Part shown: positions 61,240-64,000 of the stretch, piece after piece
Numbering within the stretch: the stretch's first letter is position 1
How the letters are laid out: each line of letters begins with the position of its first letter
Assembly (NCBI RefSeq): GCF_048270095.1
Contig: NZ_JBLWTL010000004.1
Coordinates: forward strand, 106,226 to 170,225
Source of the DNA: Maricaulis sp048270095
Lineage (GTDB): Bacteria > Pseudomonadota > Alphaproteobacteria > Caulobacterales > Maricaulaceae
DNA: 64,000 bases
Direction: 5' to 3'
Made by a program: the position numbers and the translations under genes
The notes under the pieces: generated by a model
Database searches by the model: none
Seen by the model: only the letters and a program-made list of their open reading frames with translations
Told to the model about the DNA's origin: nothing

Positions 61240-62009
61240 AGCCGATCATGGCGTTGGCCACCCTCGTGCTTGCTCCGCTGCTGATCGGTGGCCGTGCAGC
61301 GCCGGCCGATTATCCGCCGCGGCCGGTGGAATACACCGCCGATGGCCGCGAATATGTTGATCTCGAACTTGTGCTCGCGGTGGATGTCTCCTCCTCGATC
61401 GACGAGGTCGAGGCGCGGCGCCAGCGCGAAGGTCATGTCGCGGCGTTGGCTGATCCCGAAGTGATTTCGGCGATCCAGGGTGGTGGCTATGGCCGTATCG
61501 CGGTCGTGTATCTGGAATGGGCCGATGGTGATTTCCAGCGTGTCGTTGCGCCCTGGACGGTGATCGGCACCGAGGCCGATGCCCGCATTTTTGCCGCCAG
61601 CCTGGCGACGGCCCCGTTTATCTCAGGCCGGCGCACGGCGATCGGTGCTGCGATCGAGAGCTCGATCTCCCTGATCGAGGACAATAATTACCAGGGCATG
61701 CGCCAGGTGATCGATCTGTCCGGAGACGGGCCGCAGAATTCCGGCTCCTCGCTGTCGCAGGCGCGCTCGCGCGCCGAAACCGCGCTGATCACCATTAATG
61801 GCCTGCCGATCCAGTCCGAGCGGCAAAGTCCGTTTCGACCCTCGGTCAGCATTGATGTTGCGGACTATTTCGAAAAACAGGTGATTGCCGGGCCGGGCGC
61901 CTTCATTTCGCCCACAAATGAGCATGAGGATTTCGTGGACGCGCTGAAGCGCAAACTTATAATCGAAATCGCCGGGCTCGATCCGGCGCAATTCCTCAGG
62001 AGGGGATAA
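61236..62009 (+). CDS. DUF1194 exported vWA-like protein 2
   Basis: 257 residues from GTG 61236, overlapping the previous TGA (GTGA). Signal peptide (MKPIMALATLVLAPLLIGG). MIDAS VLAVDVSSSIDEVEARRQ, GRIAVVYLEWADGDFQ and DLSGDGPQNSG. Paralogue of the previous gene. Ends in TAA that overlaps the probable start of the transglycosylase gene. Confidence 0.88.
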   Translation: MKPIMALATLVLAPLLIGGRAAPADYPPRPVEYTADGREYVDLELVLAVDVSSSIDEVEARRQREGHVAALADPEVISAIQGGGYGRIAVVYLEWADGDFQRVVAPWTVIGTEADARIFAASLATAPFISGRRTAIGAAIESSISLIEDNNYQGMRQVIDLSGDGPQNSGSSLSQARSRAETALITINGLPIQSERQSPFRPSVSIDVADYFEKQVIAGPGAFISPTNEHEDFVDALKRKLIIEIAGLDPAQFLRRG

Positions 62010-62032
62010 TCCGCGCGCTCATAATTGGCCTG

Positions 62033-63229
62033 ATGGCCCTGCTTCTTGCCCCGACCGTTCACGCCCAGCCCGAGGGCGAGACCTTCGATATCTGGCGTGA
62101 TGCTTTCCGTGGACGCCTCAGCGAGGCCGGCGCACGCCCTGAAACCGTTGCCGCCATGCTCGACGGGCTGACGCCGGAAATGCGCATTATCGAGCGCGAT
62201 GGCAGCCAGCCGGAATTCGTGCGGCCGATCTGGTCCTATCTCGAGATCGCCGCGTCTGACCTGCGGATCGCCAATGGGCGTTCGGCCTATGAGAGCAATC
62301 GTGCGCTGGTCGATGCGGTGGCCTCACAATATGGTGTGCGCGCCGAAACGCTGATCGCAATCTGGGGGCTTGAAAGCTCCTATGGCCAGATTCCCGGCAA
62401 TAATGACATCATCCAGGCGCTCGCTACCCTGGCCTGGGAAGGCCGCCGCCGTGGTTGGGCCGAGGATCAATTGATCGCCGTCGCGCACATGATCGATAAT
62501 GGCTATGCGACGCGCGACCAGCTGACCGGCTCCTGGGCCGGCGCGATGGGCCAGATGCAATTCATTCCCACGACCTATCTGGAACGCGCCGTCGATTTTG
62601 ACGGCGATGGCCGCCGCAATATCTGGACGAATAATGGCGATGCGCTGGCCTCGGCCGCCAATCTGCTCGCCCGCGCCGGCTGGCAGACCGGTGCGCCAAC
62701 CGTGATCGAGGTCGCGGTGCCGGATGATTTTGACGTCAGCCGCTGGAATCCCGACCAGAACCGCCTCGTCAGTGAATGGGCGATGCGTGGTATCAGCCGC
62801 GCCGACGGTCATGGCTGGAGCGCCGATGGCCTGATGCTGACAGCGCGCCTGGAATTGCCCGCCGGTATCGCCGGGCCGGGCTTTCTCACCTTCCCGAACT
62901 TCCGCGTCATCAAGCGCTACAACAACTCCACCGCTTACGCCCTCGGCGTCGCTCATCTCGCCGACCGGATTGCCGGTGCTGTACCGTTTGTCGGCCCATG
63001 GCCCGCTGATGACGTGCCGCTGACCCGCACGCAGACCCGCGAAATGCAGGCGGCGATGAATGCGCTGGGCCATGATTCGGGCACACCGGACGGTCTCGCC
63101 GGGCCACGGACCCGCGAGGCCCTGCGCGCCTTCCAGCGTGCGAACGGGCACGCTGCCGATGGTTATGCCGGGCGGGCTATGTATGATGCGGTGATGGCGG
63201 CGAGTGCTGCAGTGACCGCGGGCGAATAG
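62033..63229 (+). CDS. MltB-like lytic transglycosylase with peptidoglycan-binding domain
   Basis: 398 residues from ATG 62033, but an ATC at 62009 with AGGAGG 5 bases upstream would give a better signal peptide (R-A-L-I-I-G-L-M-A-L-L-L-A-P-T-V-H-A). SLT_2 domain with catalytic Glu in IWGLESSYGQI, GAMGQMQFIPTTYL and GPGFLTFPNFRVIKRYNNS. A C-terminal PG_binding_1 domain follows (ALGHDSGTPDGLAGPRTREA). Cuts glycan strands in the periplasm. Third gene of the DUF1194 unit. Confidence 0.9.
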   Translation: MALLLAPTVHAQPEGETFDIWRDAFRGRLSEAGARPETVAAMLDGLTPEMRIIERDGSQPEFVRPIWSYLEIAASDLRIANGRSAYESNRALVDAVASQYGVRAETLIAIWGLESSYGQIPGNNDIIQALATLAWEGRRRGWAEDQLIAVAHMIDNGYATRDQLTGSWAGAMGQMQFIPTTYLERAVDFDGDGRRNIWTNNGDALASAANLLARAGWQTGAPTVIEVAVPDDFDVSRWNPDQNRLVSEWAMRGISRADGHGWSADGLMLTARLELPAGIAGPGFLTFPNFRVIKRYNNSTAYALGVAHLADRIAGAVPFVGPWPADDVPLTRTQTREMQAAMNALGHDSGTPDGLAGPRTREALRAFQRANGHAADGYAGRAMYDAVMAASAAVTAGE

Positions 63230-63330
63230 TGCCGTCGGAGCATTGACGCAGGTGGGCGGGCATATTCTTCTGTCCTCAGAGATGTATTGGCGACGGCGTG
63301 CTGACGCGCGTGGTGTTCAGGAGAGAAGAG

Positions 63331-64000
63331 ATGAAGGATTTCGTTGGCACCGAGCACGACGCTGAACCGAGCCGCATTGCCCAGGCCCGCAATGTCCAGG
63401 ACAGTGACAACCGGAGCCGGCTGGTCCTCCCGGATGGCGTCACGCCGGATGCCGGTGTGGTGGTGACCGGTGATGATGGCGACAATGTCCTGCGCGGTGG
63501 TGCGGGCGACGACACGCTCGCCGGCGGTGATGGCAATGATACGCTGATCGGCGGCGCCGGGGCCGACATCCTGGACGGTGGCGCCGGCACTGATGTGGCC
63601 GACTATTCCGAATCCGGTCGCCGTGTCGTGGTTGACCTCGATGCCGGAACTGGAAGCGGCGGCGACGCGGCGGGCGACACGCTGAGCCGGATCGAGAATC
63701 TGGTTGGTTCAGGCTCCAGTGACACCCTGACCGGTAATGGATCAGCCAACACGCTGACCGGCGGCGGTGGCCGCGACGAGATTTACGGTGGCGCCGGCCA
63801 TGACATCATTGCGGGCGGTTCCGGGGCTGACTGGCTGTATGGCGGCGACGGCAATGACGAGATCGACGGCGGGACCGAAAACGACCAGATCCACGGCAAT
63901 GAAGGCCATGATCTGATGCATGGCGGCGAGGGCCATGACCGGCTCTATGGCAATGACGGGCGCGACGAGATCCATGGCGATGCCGGCGATGACACCATCG
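63331..64000 (+). CDS. RTX-type calcium-binding protein, 5' part
   Basis: AGGAGAGAAGAG precedes the ATG. About 223 residues are visible; the gene runs past the window. No signal peptide. From about residue 50, glycine/aspartate nonapeptides GGxGxDxLx recur (GGAGDDTLA, GGDGNDTLI, GGAGADILD, GGAGHDIIA, GGDGNDEID), split by a DYSESGRRVVVDLDAG-type linker. Such proteins leave the cell by type I secretion; the secretion genes are not in view. Confidence 0.88.
   Translation, partial: MKDFVGTEHDAEPSRIAQARNVQDSDNRSRLVLPDGVTPDAGVVVTGDDGDNVLRGGAGDDTLAGGDGNDTLIGGAGADILDGGAGTDVADYSESGRRVVVDLDAGTGSGGDAAGDTLSRIENLVGSGSSDTLTGNGSANTLTGGGGRDEIYGGAGHDIIAGGSGADWLYGGDGNDEIDGGTENDQIHGNEGHDLMHGGEGHDRLYGNDGRDEIHGDAGDDTI

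Noticed and set aside
1..64000. CRISPR array, prophage, insertion sequence or tRNA genes
   Set aside because: No regularly spaced direct repeats, integrase, transposase or tRNA-like cloverleaf was seen.

Overview
The window is a GC-rich chromosomal segment from an alphaproteobacterium, most likely a stalked or prosthecate marine type related to Maricaulis, Hyphomonas or Caulobacter. The case rests on lineage-typical genes: RcdA (DUF1465), TrcR (DUF1013), GapR (DUF2312), DUF1192, two DUF465 proteins, COQ9, CcdAB, a Tad/Flp-pilus vWA gene family with CtrA-like boxes, and a large TonB-dependent receptor. Species assignment is inference. No rRNA, tRNA, CRISPR array, phage or insertion sequence was recognised.

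Layout. 1-3830: three tandem minus-strand TadG-like vWA paralogues, the first cut by the window edge. 3951-7332: argE, a small membrane protein, a GIY-YIG protein between two copies of a ~105-bp palindromic repeat, and sulfolipid gene sqdB. 7611-11015: glycolytic/gluconeogenic set gap-pgk-fba (class I aldolase). 11095-17645: a secreted beta-sandwich protein, thiE, a Sel1-repeat protein, efp, an inositol-phosphatase gene, and an ExbB/MotA plus MotB/OmpA-like pair. 17652-29121: ccdAB, rpmE, rcdA, DUF1192, a quinone oxidoreductase, trcR, an SDR, a TPR protein, ubiX flanked by DUF465 genes, a diguanylate cyclase, purEK, a Pnkp-like phosphatase, coq9 and rpsU. 29212-35344: an ABC exporter, a DksA-type protein, a 2OG oxygenase, a methyltransferase, a serine hydrolase and two SFPD-repeat proteins resembling the 7(1) septoil-knot family. 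35387-40516: a transhydrogenase operon pntAA-AB-B with two extra exported proteins inserted, led by a cytochrome-oxidase subunit IV-like gene. 40733-49792: hydrolases, a CPBP protease, a sigma-54 response regulator, gapR, MAPEG, an aldo/keto reductase and GlsB. 49871-51070: a Fic gene behind an array of inverted repeats. 51103-54273: paired acyl-CoA dehydrogenases, a HAD hydrolase and rpmJ. 54499-60105: a repeat lipoprotein, a LytTR/LytS two-component pair and a divergent 1007-residue TonB receptor. 60454-64000: two DUF1194 proteins, an MltB-like transglycosylase, and the start of an RTX-type protein.

Points most worth checking: (1) rpsU has no usable ATG/GTG/TTG at its conserved N-terminus and appears to start at ATC; the MltB-like gene shows a similar TAATC overlap; (2) a predicted knotted SFPD-repeat protein with a miniature second copy nearby; (3) a Fic gene whose start codon lies in the last of six alternating operator-like repeats; (4) two disulfide-type exported proteins embedded in the pnt operon; (5) CtrA-like boxes at identical spacing before two vWA paralogues.
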